Assembly (NCBI GenBank): GCA_031841125.1
Contig: CM063109.1
Span: forward strand, 27,685,321 to 27,749,320
DNA: 64,000 nt
Source of the DNA: Acanthococcus lagerstroemiae
Lineage: Eukaryota > Arthropoda > Insecta > Hemiptera > Eriococcidae
Reading direction: 5' to 3'
Shown here: piece after piece, positions 28,001 through 40,309 of the stretch
How the letters are laid out: each line of letters starts with the position of its first letter
How positions within the stretch are numbered: the stretch's first letter is position 1
The notes under the pieces: model-generated
Seen by the model: only the letters and a program-made list of their open reading frames with translations
Told to the model about the DNA's origin: nothing
Database searches by the model: none
Translations under genes and position numbers: made by a program

Positions 28001-31000
28001 CTAATTTTACTGGGGGAACTAATAAAACGCGCGAATCTCCGGACTGGGGATAGCTAGAGGAAAACGGTTTGAAATTTTGAGAGCAGATTGATCTCCTCTT
28101 TCGAAAGTGTCAACCCGTTTCGCTGTAGCAGCCTCCAATCCAAAGATTTTTGCATTTTATTAGTTCGCCCCAGAGAAATAAGCGATTTCGAAAACGGCAA
28201 ATATTCTGGTAATGCCTTCAGCACGTCGATATGCAACTCAACATACTCGAATCGACGTTTTCGAAATCGCTAATTTCACTGGGGGGAACTAATAAAACGC
28301 GAGAATCTCCGGACTGGGGATAGCTAGAGGAAAACGGTTTGAAATTTTGAGAGCAGATTGATCTCCTCTTTCGAAAGTGTCAACCAGTTTCGCTGTAGCA
28401 GCCTCCAATCCAAAGATTTTTGCATTTTATTAGTTCGCCCCAGAGAAATAAGCGATTTCGAAAACGGCAAATATTCTGGTAATGCCTTCAGCACGTCGAC
28501 TATGCAACTCAACATACACGAATCGACGTTTTCGAAATCGCTAATTTCACTGGGGGGAACTAATAAAACGCGCGAATCTCCGGACTGGGGATAGCTAGAG
28601 GAAAACGGTTTGAAATTTTGAGAGCAGATTGATCTCCTCTTTCGAAAGTGTCAACCAGTTTCGCTGTAGCAGCCTCCAATCCAAAGATTTTTGCATTTTA
28701 TTAGTTCGCCCCAGAGAAATAAGCGATTTCGAAAACGGCAAATATTCTGGTAATGCCTTCAGCACGTCGAATATGCAACTCGACATACACCAACTGACGT
28801 TTTCGAAATCGCTAGTTTCTCTGGGGGGAACTAATAAAACGCGAAAATCTCTGGACTGGGGATAGCTAGAGGAAAACGGTTTGAAATTTTGAGAGCAGAT
28901 TGATCTCCTCTTTCGAAAGTGTCAACCAGTTTCGCTGTAGCAGCCTCCAATCCAAAGATTTTTGCATTTTATTAGTTCGCCCCAGAGAAATAAGCGATTT
29001 CGAAAACGGCAAATATTCTGGTAATGCCTTCAGCACGTCGAATATGCAACTCGACATACACCAACTGACGTTTTCGAAATCGCTAATTTCACTGGGGGGA
29101 ACTAATAAAACGCGAGAATCTCCGGACTGGGGATAGCTAGAGGAAAACGGTCTGCAATTTTGAGAGCAGATTGATCTCCTCTTTCGAAAGTGTCAACCCG
29201 TTTCGCTGTAGCAGCCTCCAATCCAAAGATTTTTGCATTTTATTAGTTCGCCCCAGGAAATTGAAGGTCTCGAAAACGGCAAATATTCTGGTAATGCCTT
29301 CAGCACGTCGACTATGCAACTCAACATACTCGAATCGACGTTTTCGAAATCGCTAATTTCACTGGGGGGAACTAATAAAACGCGAGAATCTCCGGACTGG
29401 GGATAGCTAGAGGAAAACGGTCTGCAATTTTGAGAGCAGATTGATCTCCTCTTTCGAAAGTGTCAACCCGTTTCGCTGTAGCAGCCTCCAATCCAAAGAT
29501 TTTTGCATTTTATTAGTTCGCCCCAGGAAATTGAAGGTCTCGAAAACGGCAAATATTCTGGTAATGCCTTCAGCACGTCGACTATGCAACTCAACATACT
29601 CGAATCGACGTTTTCGAAATCGCTAATTTCACTGGGGGGAACTAATAAAACGCGAGAATCTCCGGACTGGGGATAGCTAGAGGAAAACGGTTTGAAATTT
29701 TGAGAGCAGATTGATCTCCTCTTTCGAAAGTGTCAACCCGTTTCGCTGTAGCAGCCTCCAATCCAAAGATTTTTGCATTTTATTAGTTCGCCCCAGAGAA
29801 ATTGAAGCGATTTCGAAAACGGCAAATATTCTGGTAATGCCTTCAGCACGTCGACTATGCAACTCAACATACACGAATCGACGTTTTCGAAATCGCTAAT
29901 TTTACTGGGGGAAACTAATAAGACGCGCGAATCTCCGGACTGGGGATAGCTAGAGGAAAACGGTTTGAAATTTTGAGAGCAGATTGATCTCCTCTTTCGA
30001 AAGTGTCAACCCGTTTCGCTGTAGCAGCCTCCAATCCAAAGATTTTTGCATTTTATTAGTTCGCCCCAGAGAAATAAGCGATTTCGAAAACGGCAAATAT
30101 TCTGGTAATGCCTTCAACACGTCGTATATGCAACTCAACATACTCGAATCGACGTTTTCGAAATCGCTAATTTCACTGGGGGGAACTAATAAAACGCGAG
30201 AATCTCCGGACTGGGGATAGCTAGAGGAAAACGGTTTGAAATTTTGAGAGCAGATTGATCTCCTCTTTCGAAAGTGTCAACCAGTTTCGCTGTAGCAGCC
30301 TCCAATCCAAAGATTTTTGCATTTTATTAGTTCGCCCCAGAGAAATAAGCGATTTCGAAAACGGCAAATATTCTGGTAATGCCTTCAGCACGTCGACTAT
30401 GCAACTCAACATACACGAATCGACGTTTTCGAAATCGCTAATTTCACTGGGGGGAACTAATAAGACGCGCGAATCTCCGGACTGGGGATAGCTAGAGGAA
30501 AACGGTTTGAAATTTTGAGAGCAGATTGATCTCCTCTTTCGAAAGTGTCAACCAGTTTCGCTGTAGCAGCCTCCAATCCAAAGATTTTTGCATTTTATTA
30601 GTTCGCCCCAGAGAAATAAGCGATTTCGAAAACGGCAAATATTCTGGTAATGCCTTCAGCACGTCGAATATGCAACTCGACATACACCAACTGACGTTTT
30701 CGAAATCGCTAGTTTCTCTGGGGGGAACTAATAAAACGCGAAAATCTCTGGACTGGGGATAGCTAGAGGAAAACGGTTTGAAATTTTGAGAGCAGATTGA
30801 TCTCCTCTTTCGAAAGTGTCAACCAGTTTCGCTGTAGCAGCCTCCAATCCAAAGATTTTTGCATTTTATTAGTTCGCCCCAGAGAAATAAGCGATTTCGA
30901 AAACGGCAAATATTCTGGTAATGCCTTCAGCACGTCGAATATGCAACTCGACATACACCAACTGACGTTTTCGAAATCGCTAATTTCACTGGGGGGAACT

Positions 31001-34000
31001 AATAAAACGCGAGAATCTCCGGACTGGGGATAGCTAGAGGAAAACGGTCTGCAATTTTGAGAGCAGATTGATCTCCTCTTTCGAAAGTGTCAACCCGTTT
31101 CGCTGTAGCAGCCTCCAATCTAAAGATTTTTGCATTTTATTAGTTCGCCCCAGGAAATTGAAGGATTTCGAAAACGGCAAATATTCTGGTAATGCCTTCA
31201 GCACGTCGACTATGCAACTCAACATACTCGAATCGACGTTTTCGAAATCGCTAATTTCACTGGGGGGAACTAATAAAACGCGAGAATCTCCGGACTGGGG
31301 ATAGCTAGAGGAAAACGGTTTGAAATTTTGAGAGCAGATTGATCTCCTCTTTCGAAAGTGTCAACCCGTTTCGCTGTAGCAGCCTCCAATCCAAAGATTT
31401 TTGCATTTTATTAGTTCGCCCCAGGAAATTGAAGGTCTCGAAAACGGCAAATATTCTGGTAATGCCTTCAGCACGTCGACTATGCAACTCAACATACTCG
31501 AATCGACGTTTTCGAAATCGCTAATTTCACTGGGGGGAACTAATAAAACGCGAGAATCTCCGGACTGGGGATAGCTAGAGGAAAACGGTTTGAAAATTTG
31601 AGAGCAGATTGATCTCCTCTTTCGAAAGTGTCAACCAGTTTCGCTGTAGCAGCCTCCAATCCAAAGATTTTTGCGTTTTATTAGTTCGCCCCAGAGAAAT
31701 TAGCGATTTCGAAAACGGCAAATATTCTGGTAATGCCTTCAGCACGTCGACTATGCAACTCAACATACACGAATCGACGTTTTCGAAATCGCTAATTTCA
31801 CTGGGGGGAACTAATAAGACGCGCGAATCTCCGGACTGGGGATAGCTAAAGGAAAACGGTTTGAAATTTTGAGAGCAGATTGATCTCCTCTTTCGAAAGT
31901 GTCAACCCGTTTCGCTGTAGCAGCCTCCAATCCAAAGATTTTTGCATTTTATTAGTTCGCCCCAGAGAAATAAGCGATTTCGAAAACGGCAAATATTCTG
32001 GTAATGCCTTCAGCACGTCGTATATGCAACTCAACATACTCGAATCGACGTTTTCGAAATCGCTATTTTCACTGGGGGGAACTAATAAAACGCGAGAATC
32101 TCCGGACTGGGGATAGCTAGAGGAAAACGGTTTGAAATTTTGAGAGCAGATTGATCTCCTCTTTCGAAAGTGTCAACCCGTTTCGCTGTAGCAGCCTCCA
32201 ATCCAAAGATTTTTGCATTTTATTAGTTCGCCCCAGAGAAATAAGCGATTTCGAAAACGGCAAATATTCTGGTAATGCCTTCAGCACGTCGATATGCAAC
32301 TCAACATACACGAATCGACGTTTTCGAAATCGCTAATTTCACTGGGGGGAACTAATAAAACGCGAGAATCTCCGGACTGGGGATAGCTAGAGGAAAACGG
32401 TTTGAAATTTTGAGAGCAGATTGATCTCCTCTTTCGAAAGTGTCAACCCGTTTCGCTGTAGCAGCCTCCAATCCAAAGATTTTTGCATTTTATTAGTTCG
32501 CCCCAGAGAAATAAGCGATTTCGAAAACGGCAAATATTCTGGTAATGCCTTCAGCACGTCGAATATGCAACTCAACATACACCAATCGACGTTTTCGAAA
32601 TCGCTAATTTCACTGGGGGGAACTAATAAAACGCGAAATCTCCGGACTGGGGATAGCTAGAGGAAAACGGTTTGAAATTTTGAGAGCAGATTGATCTCCT
32701 CTTTCGAAAGTGTCAACCCGTTTCGCTGTAGCAGCCTCCAATCCAAAGATTTTTGCATTTTATTAGTTCGCCCCAGAGAAATAAGCGATTTCGAAAACGG
32801 CAAATATTCTGGTAATGCCTTCAGCACGTCGAATATGCAACTCAACATACACCAATGACGTTTTCGAAATCGCTAATTTCTCTGGGGGGAACTAATAAAA
32901 CGCGAGAATCTCCGGACTGGGGATAGCTAGAGGAAAACGGTTTGAAATTTTGAGAGCAGATTGATCTCCTCTTTCGAAAGTGTCAACCCGTTTCGCTGTA
33001 GCAGCCTCCAATCCAAAGATTTTTGCATTTTATTAGTTCGCCCCAGGAAATTGCGATTTCGAAAACGGCAAATATTCTGGTAATGCCTTCAGCACGTCGA
33101 CTATGCAACTCAACATACACGAATCGACGTTTTCGAAATCGCTAATTTTACTGGGGGAAACTAATAAAACGCGCGAATCTCCGGACTGGGGATAGCTAGA
33201 GGAAAACGGTTTGAAATTTTGAGAGCAGATTGATCTCCTCTTTCGAAAGTGTCAACCCGTTTCGCTGTAGCAGCCTCCAATCCAAAGATTTTTGCATTTT
33301 ATTAGTTCGCCCCAGAGAAATAAGCGATTTCGAAAACGGCAAATATTCTGGTAATGCCTTCAGCACGTCGTATATGCAACTCAACATACACGAATCGACG
33401 TTTTCGAAATCGCTAATTTCACTGGGGGGAACTAATAAAACGCGAGAATCTCCGGACTGGGGATAGCTAGAGGAAAACGGTTTGAAATTTTGAGAGCAGA
33501 TTGATCTCCTCTTTCGAAAGTGTCAACCAGTTTCGCTGTAGCAGCCTCCAATCCAAAGATTTTTGCATTTTATTAGTTCGCCCCAGAGAAATAAGCGATT
33601 TCGAAAACGGCAAATATTCTGGTAATGCCTTCAGCACGTCGACTATGCAACTCAACATACACGAATCGACGTTTTCGAAATCGCTAATTTCACTGGGGGG
33701 AACTAATAAGACGCGCGAATCTCCGGACTGGGGATAGCTAGAGGAAAACGGTTTGAAATTTTGAGAGCAGATTGATCTCCTCTTTCGAAAGTGTCAACCC
33801 GTTTCGCTGTAGCAGCCTCCAATCCAAAGATTTTTGCATTTTATTAGTTCGCCCCAGAGAAATAAGCGATTTCGAAAACGGCAAATATTCTGGTAATGCC
33901 TTCAGCACGTCGAATATGCAACTCAACATACACCAATTGACGTTTTCGAAATCGCTAATTTCTCTGGGGGGAACTAATAAAACGCGAAAATCTCCGGACT

Positions 34001-36293
34001 GGGGATAGCTAGAGGAAAACGGTTTGAAATTTTGAGAGCAGATTGATCTCCTCTTTCGAAAGTGTCAACCAGTTTCGCTGTAGCAGCCTCCAATCCAAAG
34101 ATTTTTGCATTTTATTAGTTCGCCCCAGAGAAATTAGCGATTTCGAAAACGGCAAATATTCTGGTAATGCCTTCAGCACGTCGAATATGCAACTCAACAT
34201 ACACCAATTGACGTTTTCGAAATCGCTAATTTCTCTGGGGGGAACTAATAAAACGCGAGAATCTCCGGACTGGGGATAGCTAGAGGAAAACGGTTTGAAA
34301 TTTTGAGAGCAGATTGATCTCCTCTTTCGAAAGTGTCAACCCGTTTCGCTGTAGCAGCCTCCAATCCAAAGATTTTTGCATTTTATTAGTTCGCCCCAGG
34401 AAATTGAAGGTCTCGAAAACGGCAAATATTCTGGTAATGCCTTCAGCACGTCGACTATGCAACTCAACATACTCGAATCGACGTTTTCGAAATCGCTAAT
34501 TTCACTGGGGGGAACTAATAAAACGCGAGAATCTCCGGACTGGGGATAGCTAGAGGAAAACGGTTTGAAATTTTGAGAGCAGATTGATCTCCTCTTTCGA
34601 AAGTGTCAACCCGTTTCGCTGTAGCAGCCTCCAATCCAAAGATTTTTGCATTTTATTAGTTCGCCCCAGAAATTAAGCGTTCGAAAACGGCAAATATTCT
34701 GGTAATGCCTTCAGCACGTCGACTATGCAACTCAACATACTCGAATCGACGTTTTCGAAATCGCTAATTTCACTGGGGGGAACTAATAAAACGCGAGAAT
34801 CTCCGGACTGGGGATAGCTAGAGGAAAACGGTTTGAAATTTTGAGAGCAGATTGATCTCCTCTTTCGAAAGTGTCAACCAGTTTCGCTGTAGCAGCCTCC
34901 AATCCAAAGATTTTTGCGTTTTATTAGTTCGCCCCAGAGAAATTAGCGATTTCGAAAACGGCAAATATTCTGGTAATGCCTTCAGCACGTCGACTATGCA
35001 ACTCAACATACACGAATCGACGTTTTCGAAATCGCTAATTTTACTGGGGGAAACTAATAAGACGCGCGAATCTCCGGACTGGGGATAGCTAGAGGATTAC
35101 GGTTTGAAATTTTGAGAGCAGATTGATCTCCTCTTTCGAAAGTGTCAACCCGTTTCGCTGTAGCAGCCTCCAATCCAAAGATTTTTGCATTTTATTAGTT
35201 CGCCCCAGAGAAATAAGCGATTTCGAAAACGGCAAATATTCTGGTAATGCCTTCAACACGTCGTATATGCAACTCAACATACTCGAATCGACGTTTTCGA
35301 AATCGCTAATTTCACTGGGGGGAACTAATAAAACGCGAGAATCTCCGGACTGGGGATAGCTAGAGGAAAACGGTTTGAAATTTTGAGAGCAGATTGATCT
35401 CCTCTTTCGAAAGTGTCAACCAGTTTCGCTGTAGCAGCCTCCAATCCAAAGATTTTTGCATTTTATTAGTTCGCCCCAGGAAATTGAAGGTCTCGAAAAC
35501 GGCAAATATTCTGGTAATGCCTTCAGCACGTCGACTATGCAACTCAACATACACGAATCGACGTTTTCGAAATCGCTAATTTCACTGGGGGAACTAATAA
35601 GACGCGCGAATCTCCGGACTGGGGATAGCTAGAGGAAAACGGTTTGAAATTTTGAGAGCAGATTGATCTCCTCTTTCGAAAGTGTCAACCCGTTTCGCTG
35701 TAGCAGCCTCCAATCCAAAGATTTTTGCATTTTATTAGTTCGCCCCAGAGAAATAAGCGATTTCGAAAACGGCAAATATTCTGGTAATGCCTTCAACACG
35801 TCGTATATGCAACTCAACATACTCGAATCGACGTTTTCGAAATCGCTAATTTCACTGGGGGGAACTAATAAAACGCGAGAATCTCCGGACTGGCGATAGC
35901 TAGAGGAAAACGGTTTGAAATTTTGAGAGCAGATTGATCTCCTCTTTCGAAAGTGTCAACCAGTTTCGCTGTAGCAGCCTCCAATCCAAAGATTTTTGCA
36001 TTTTATTAGTTCGCCCCAGAGAAATAAGCGATTTCGAAAACGGCAAATATTCTGGTAATGCCTTCAGCACGTCGACTATGCAACTCAACATACACGAATC
36101 GACGTTTTCGAAATCGCTAATTTCACTGGGGGAACTAATAAAACGCGCGAATCTCCGGACTGGGGATAGCTAGAGGAAAACGGTTTGAAATTTTGAGAGC
36201 AGATTGATCTCCTCTTTCGAAAGTGTCAACCAGTTTCGCTGTAGCAGCCTCCAATCCAAAGATTTTTGCATTTTATTAGTTCGCCCCAGAGAA

Positions 36294-36793
36294 NNNNNNN
36301 NNNNNNNNNNNNNNNNNNNNNNNNNNNNNNNNNNNNNNNNNNNNNNNNNNNNNNNNNNNNNNNNNNNNNNNNNNNNNNNNNNNNNNNNNNNNNNNNNNNN
36401 NNNNNNNNNNNNNNNNNNNNNNNNNNNNNNNNNNNNNNNNNNNNNNNNNNNNNNNNNNNNNNNNNNNNNNNNNNNNNNNNNNNNNNNNNNNNNNNNNNNN
36501 NNNNNNNNNNNNNNNNNNNNNNNNNNNNNNNNNNNNNNNNNNNNNNNNNNNNNNNNNNNNNNNNNNNNNNNNNNNNNNNNNNNNNNNNNNNNNNNNNNNN
36601 NNNNNNNNNNNNNNNNNNNNNNNNNNNNNNNNNNNNNNNNNNNNNNNNNNNNNNNNNNNNNNNNNNNNNNNNNNNNNNNNNNNNNNNNNNNNNNNNNNNN
36701 NNNNNNNNNNNNNNNNNNNNNNNNNNNNNNNNNNNNNNNNNNNNNNNNNNNNNNNNNNNNNNNNNNNNNNNNNNNNNNNNNNNNNNNNNNNNN
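36294..36793. other. assembly gap (500 N) inside the satellite
   Basis: Exactly 500 N. The left flank stops at about monomer position 124 and the right flank resumes at about position 241. A real distance should therefore be about 117 bp plus a multiple of 271 (117, 388, 659...). 500 does not fit, so the gap length is a placeholder and the true array length is unknown. Confidence 0.97.
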
Positions 36794-39040
36794 AAGACGC
36801 GCGAATCTCCGGACTGGGGATAGCTAGAGGAAAACGGTTTGAAATTTTGAGAGCAGATTGATCTCCTCTTTCGAAAGTGTCAACCAGTTTCGCTGTAGCA
36901 GCCTCCAATCCAAAGATTTTTGCATTTTATTAGTTCGCCCCAGAGAAATAAGCGATTTCGAAAACGGCAAATATTCTGGTAATGCCTTCAGCACGTCGAA
37001 TATGCAACTCGACATACACCAATGACGTTTTCGAAATCGCTAGTTTCTCTGGGGGAACTAATAAAACGCGAAAATCTCTGGACTGGGGATAGCTAGAGGA
37101 AAACGGTTTGAAATTTTGAGAGCAGATTGATCTCCTCTTTCGAAAGTGTCAACCAGTTTCGCTGTAGCAGCCTCCAATCCAAAGATTTTTGCATTTTATT
37201 AGTTCGCCCCAGAGAAATAAGCGATTTCGAAAACGGCAAATATTCTGGTAATGCCTTCAGCACGTCGAATATGCAACTCGACATACACCAACTGACGTTT
37301 TCGAAATCGCTAATTTCACTGGGGGGAACTAATAAAACGCGAGAATCTCCGGACTGGGGATAGCTAGAGGAAAACGGTTTGAAATTTTGAGAGCAGATTG
37401 ATCTCCTCTTTCGAAAGTGTCAACCCGTTTCGCTGTAGCAGCCTCCAATCCAAAGATTTTTGCATTTTATTAGTTCGCCCCAGGAAATTGAAGGTCTCGA
37501 AAACGGCAAATATTCTGGTAATGCCTTCAGCACGTCGACTATGCAACTCAACATACTCGAATCGACGTTTTCGAAATCGCTAATTTCACTGGGGGGAACT
37601 AATAAAACGCGAGAATCTCCGGACTGGGGATAGCTAGAGGAAAACGGTCTGCAATTTTGAGAGCAGATTGATCTCCTCTTTCGAAAGTGTCAACCCGTTT
37701 CGCTGTAGCAGCCTCCAATCTAAAGATTTTTGCATTTTATTAGTTCGCCCCAGGAAATTGAAGGTCTCGAAAACGGCAAATATTCTGGTAATGCCTTCAG
37801 CACGTCGACTATGCAACTCAACATACTCGAATCGACGTTTTCGAAATCGCTAATTTCACTGGGGGGAACTAATAAAACGCGAGAATCTCCGGACTGGCGA
37901 TAGCTAGAGGAAAACGGTTTGAAAATTTGAGAGCAGATTGATCTCCTCTTTCGAAAGTGTCAACCCGTTTCGCTGTAGCAGCCTCCAATCTAAAGATTTT
38001 TGCATTTTATTAGTTCGCCCCAGGAAATTGAAGGTCTCGAAAACGGCAAATATTCTGGTAATGCCTTCAGCACGTCGACTATGCAACTCAACATACACGA
38101 ATCGACGTTTTCGAAATCGCTAATTTTACTGGGGGAAACTAATAAGACGCGCGAATCTCCGGACTGGGGATAGCTAGAGGATTACGGTTTGAAATTTTGA
38201 GAGCAGATTGATCTCCTCTTTCGAAAGTGTCAACCCGTTTCGCTGTAGCAGCCTCCAATCCAAAGATTTTTGCATTTTATTAGTTCGCCCCAGAGAAATA
38301 AGCGATTTCGAAAACGGCAAATATTCTGGTAATGCCTTCAACACGTCGTATATTCGACTCAACATACTCGAATCGACGTTTTCGAAATCGCTAATTTCAC
38401 TGGGGGGAACTAATAAGACGCGCGAATCTCCGGACTGGGGATAGCTAGAGGAAAACGGTTTGAAATTTTGAGAGCAGATTGATCTCCTCTTTCGAAAGTG
38501 TCAACCCGTTTCGCTGTAGCAGCCTCCAATCCAAAGATTTTTGCATTTTATTAGTTCGCCCCAGGAAATTGAAGGTCTCGAAAACGGCAAATATTCTGGT
38601 AATGCCTTCAGCACGTCGACTATGCAACTCAACATACTCGAATCGACGTTTTCGAAATCGCTAATTTCACTGGGGGGAACTAATAAAACGCGAGAATCTC
38701 CGGACTGGCGATAGCTAGAGGAAAACGGTTTGAAATTTTGAGAGCAGATTGATCTCCTCTTTCGAAAGTGTCAACCAGTTTCGCTGTAGCAGCCTCCAAT
38801 CCAAAGATTTTTGCATTTTATTAGTTCGCCCCAGAGAAATAAGCGATTTCGAAAACGGCAAATATTCTGGTAATGCCTTCAGCACGTCGACTATGCAACT
38901 CAACATACTCGAATCGACGTTTTCGAAATCGCTAATTTCACTGGGGGGAACTAATAAGACGCGCGAATCTCCGGACTGGGGATAGCTAGAGGAAAACGGT
39001 TTGAAATTTTGAGAGCAGATTGATCTCCTCTTTCGAAAGT

Positions 39041-39777
39041 GTCAACCAGTTTCGCTGTAGCAGCCTCCAATCCACTGATTTTTGCAGTTTATTTGTTCGC
39101 CCCAGGAAATTGAAGATTTCGAAAACGTCATTTGGCGTCTCCACTTTTTCGAATATTCCATTCACGCCTTCAGTACGTCGAATATGCAACCCAACCTACA
39201 CCAATGGACGTTTTCGAAATCTTCAATTTCCTGGGGCGAACTAATTACCTGCTAAAATCTTTGGATTGGGGGCCGCTACAGCGAAATTGGTTGACACTTT
39301 CGAAAAAGGAGGTCATTTCGCTCTCAAAATTCCAAACCGTTTTCTTCTAGCTATCCCCAGTCCAGAGATTTTCGCGTTTTATTAGTTCCCCCCAGAGAAA
39401 TTAGCGATTTCGAAAACGTCAATTGGTGTAGGTAGGGTTGCATATTCGCCGTACTGAAGGCATTACCAGCATATTCGAAAATTTCAAATTAATACTGCGA
39501 CGCCTTCAAAGTATCGAATATGCTATTTCCCATACGCCAATTGACGTTTTCGAAATCTTGAATTTCCTGGGGCGAACTGATAAAATGCAGAAATCATTGG
39601 ATTTGAGGCTGCTACAGCAAAATTGGTTGACACTTTCGAAAAAGGAGATCATTTCGCTCTCAAAATTGCAAACCGTTTTCCTCTAGCTATCCCCAGTCCG
39701 GAGATTTTCGCGTTTTATTAGTTCCCCCCAGAGAAATTAACGATTTCGAAAACGTCAATTGGTGTAGGTTGGGTTCA
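39041..39777 (-). repeat. diverged, inverted satellite copies at the array edge
   Basis: Homology to the satellite continues but is strongly diverged and flips orientation. The left arm at 39,095-39,129 and its partner at 39,207-39,241 are a perfect 35-bp inverted repeat. From 39,207 on, all satellite segments read as reverse complement (for example ttgacactttcgaaaaagg, ctagctatccccagtcc, cgcgttttattag). Two reverse-oriented copies of both arm types follow, at about 39,207-39,417 and 39,540-39,757. One loop is enlarged (39,418-39,539). The similarity ends after ggtgtaggttgggtt at about 39,777, where unique sequence starts. Confidence 0.9.
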
Positions 39778-40309
39778 CTCCCAAAGGGTTGAGAATTAGC
39801 TTAAGTTAGAAAATTAATGGCCCTCAATTTAAAATGTGTTGTTTTGAGACGTTTTTGTTTTTTTTTGCAAATCGCATCAGTTCCCTCGCTCAGCTCACGG
39901 AATTAAGACGTTTTTGAGTTGGAAAGGTATTGCTCCCTGGTCCACTCCCTTTCGGTACGCCCCTGGTTACATCAACTTCAACGTAGTTTCATGTAGCTAA
40001 TACTTCAGCTGTTGGATCAGTACTTCTGTTTCAGGACAAGGAAAAGGCGCTAACAATTTTTTTGCCGAACAGTCCTTCAAATAAATTCCAGTACTGACAT
40101 GCAACAGTAAGATGCTGGCACATATGAATGAAACAAATCAACTCACTGACAGTATCATCCCCAGATAACGATTGAATGTCATAATACTGAACACACAAAA
40201 TGTTTATGTATTTACAATAGAAAATGAGTACAAAATAGGTCACTTGGAACATTCAGTTAAAACACGAAATTTTCAGGAATTCCACAGACGCCACTTGAAA
40301 TATGGAATT
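39778..40309. other. spacer between satellite edge and XAP5 gene (3' UTR side)
   Basis: Unique AT-rich DNA. The part near 40,310 should be the 3' UTR of the minus-strand XAP5 gene. No canonical AATAAA was found close to its stop codon on that strand; a CATAAA variant lies at about 40,203-40,208. A 73-codon minus-strand open frame at 40,031-40,252 has no recognisable motif and is not called. Confidence 0.6.

Larger units (their letters stand above)
19405..38985 (+). repeat. higher-order repeat domain, seven monomers (~1.89 kb)
   Basis: Diagnostic variants recur every seventh monomer. The type with acacg plus gcgcgaatc that opens the cycle starts at 19,405, 21,297, 23,191 and 25,080 (steps 1892, 1894, 1889), at 28,324, 30,221 and 32,117 (1897, 1896), and at 33,467 and 35,360 (1893). 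The next monomer often carries ctagtttctctgg (19,676; 21,567; 28,595; 30,492; 36,824). The last monomer of the cycle often carries tcgtatatgc (22,920; 24,809; 29,950; 31,846; 33,196; 35,089; 38,174). Five-monomer steps (18,051 to 19,405; 32,117 to 33,467) look like contracted cycles. The order is blurred around 25-28 kb. Confidence 0.8.
1..39040 (+). repeat. 271-bp satellite DNA array (fold-back monomers)
   Basis: Tandem head-to-tail monomers repeat with almost no spacer from base 1, which falls inside a monomer, to about 39,040. I estimate about 145 copies. The usual length is 271 bp, with 268-270 bp indel forms and a 241-bp form lacking 30 bp. Neighbouring copies look very similar by eye (differences at a handful of positions) and share landmarks such as ctagaggaaaacggt, gcagcctccaatcc, ttagttcgcccc and gactggggatag. 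Every monomer carries short open frames on both strands (about 63 codons minus, 78 codons plus). Because 271 is not a multiple of 3 these cannot fuse along the array, and I regard them as accidental. Length, homogeneity and absence of genes fit heterochromatic satellite, possibly pericentromeric, subtelomeric or B-chromosomal; the sequence alone does not decide which. Confidence 0.98.

Noticed and set aside
36204..36908. ORFs of 185-210 codons spanning 36.2-36.9 kb
   Set aside because: They run through 500 N and are artefacts of the gap.
1..39040. Hundreds of repeated ORFs of about 60-80 codons (and fusions up to 164) on both strands of the satellite, superficially a huge tandem gene family
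   Set aside because: They are the same satellite monomer read in frame. The unit length (271) is not a multiple of 3, the longer versions arise only from indels joining neighbouring monomers, both strands are equally open, and there are no introns, conserved domains or start context.
1..39040. CRISPR-like array of regular repeats
   Set aside because: There are no unique spacers; the whole unit repeats. The context is eukaryotic and no cas-type genes are present.
40031..40252. Minus-strand 73-codon ORF after XAP5
   Set aside because: Lies in the expected XAP5 3' UTR, has no recognised motif and no independent evidence.
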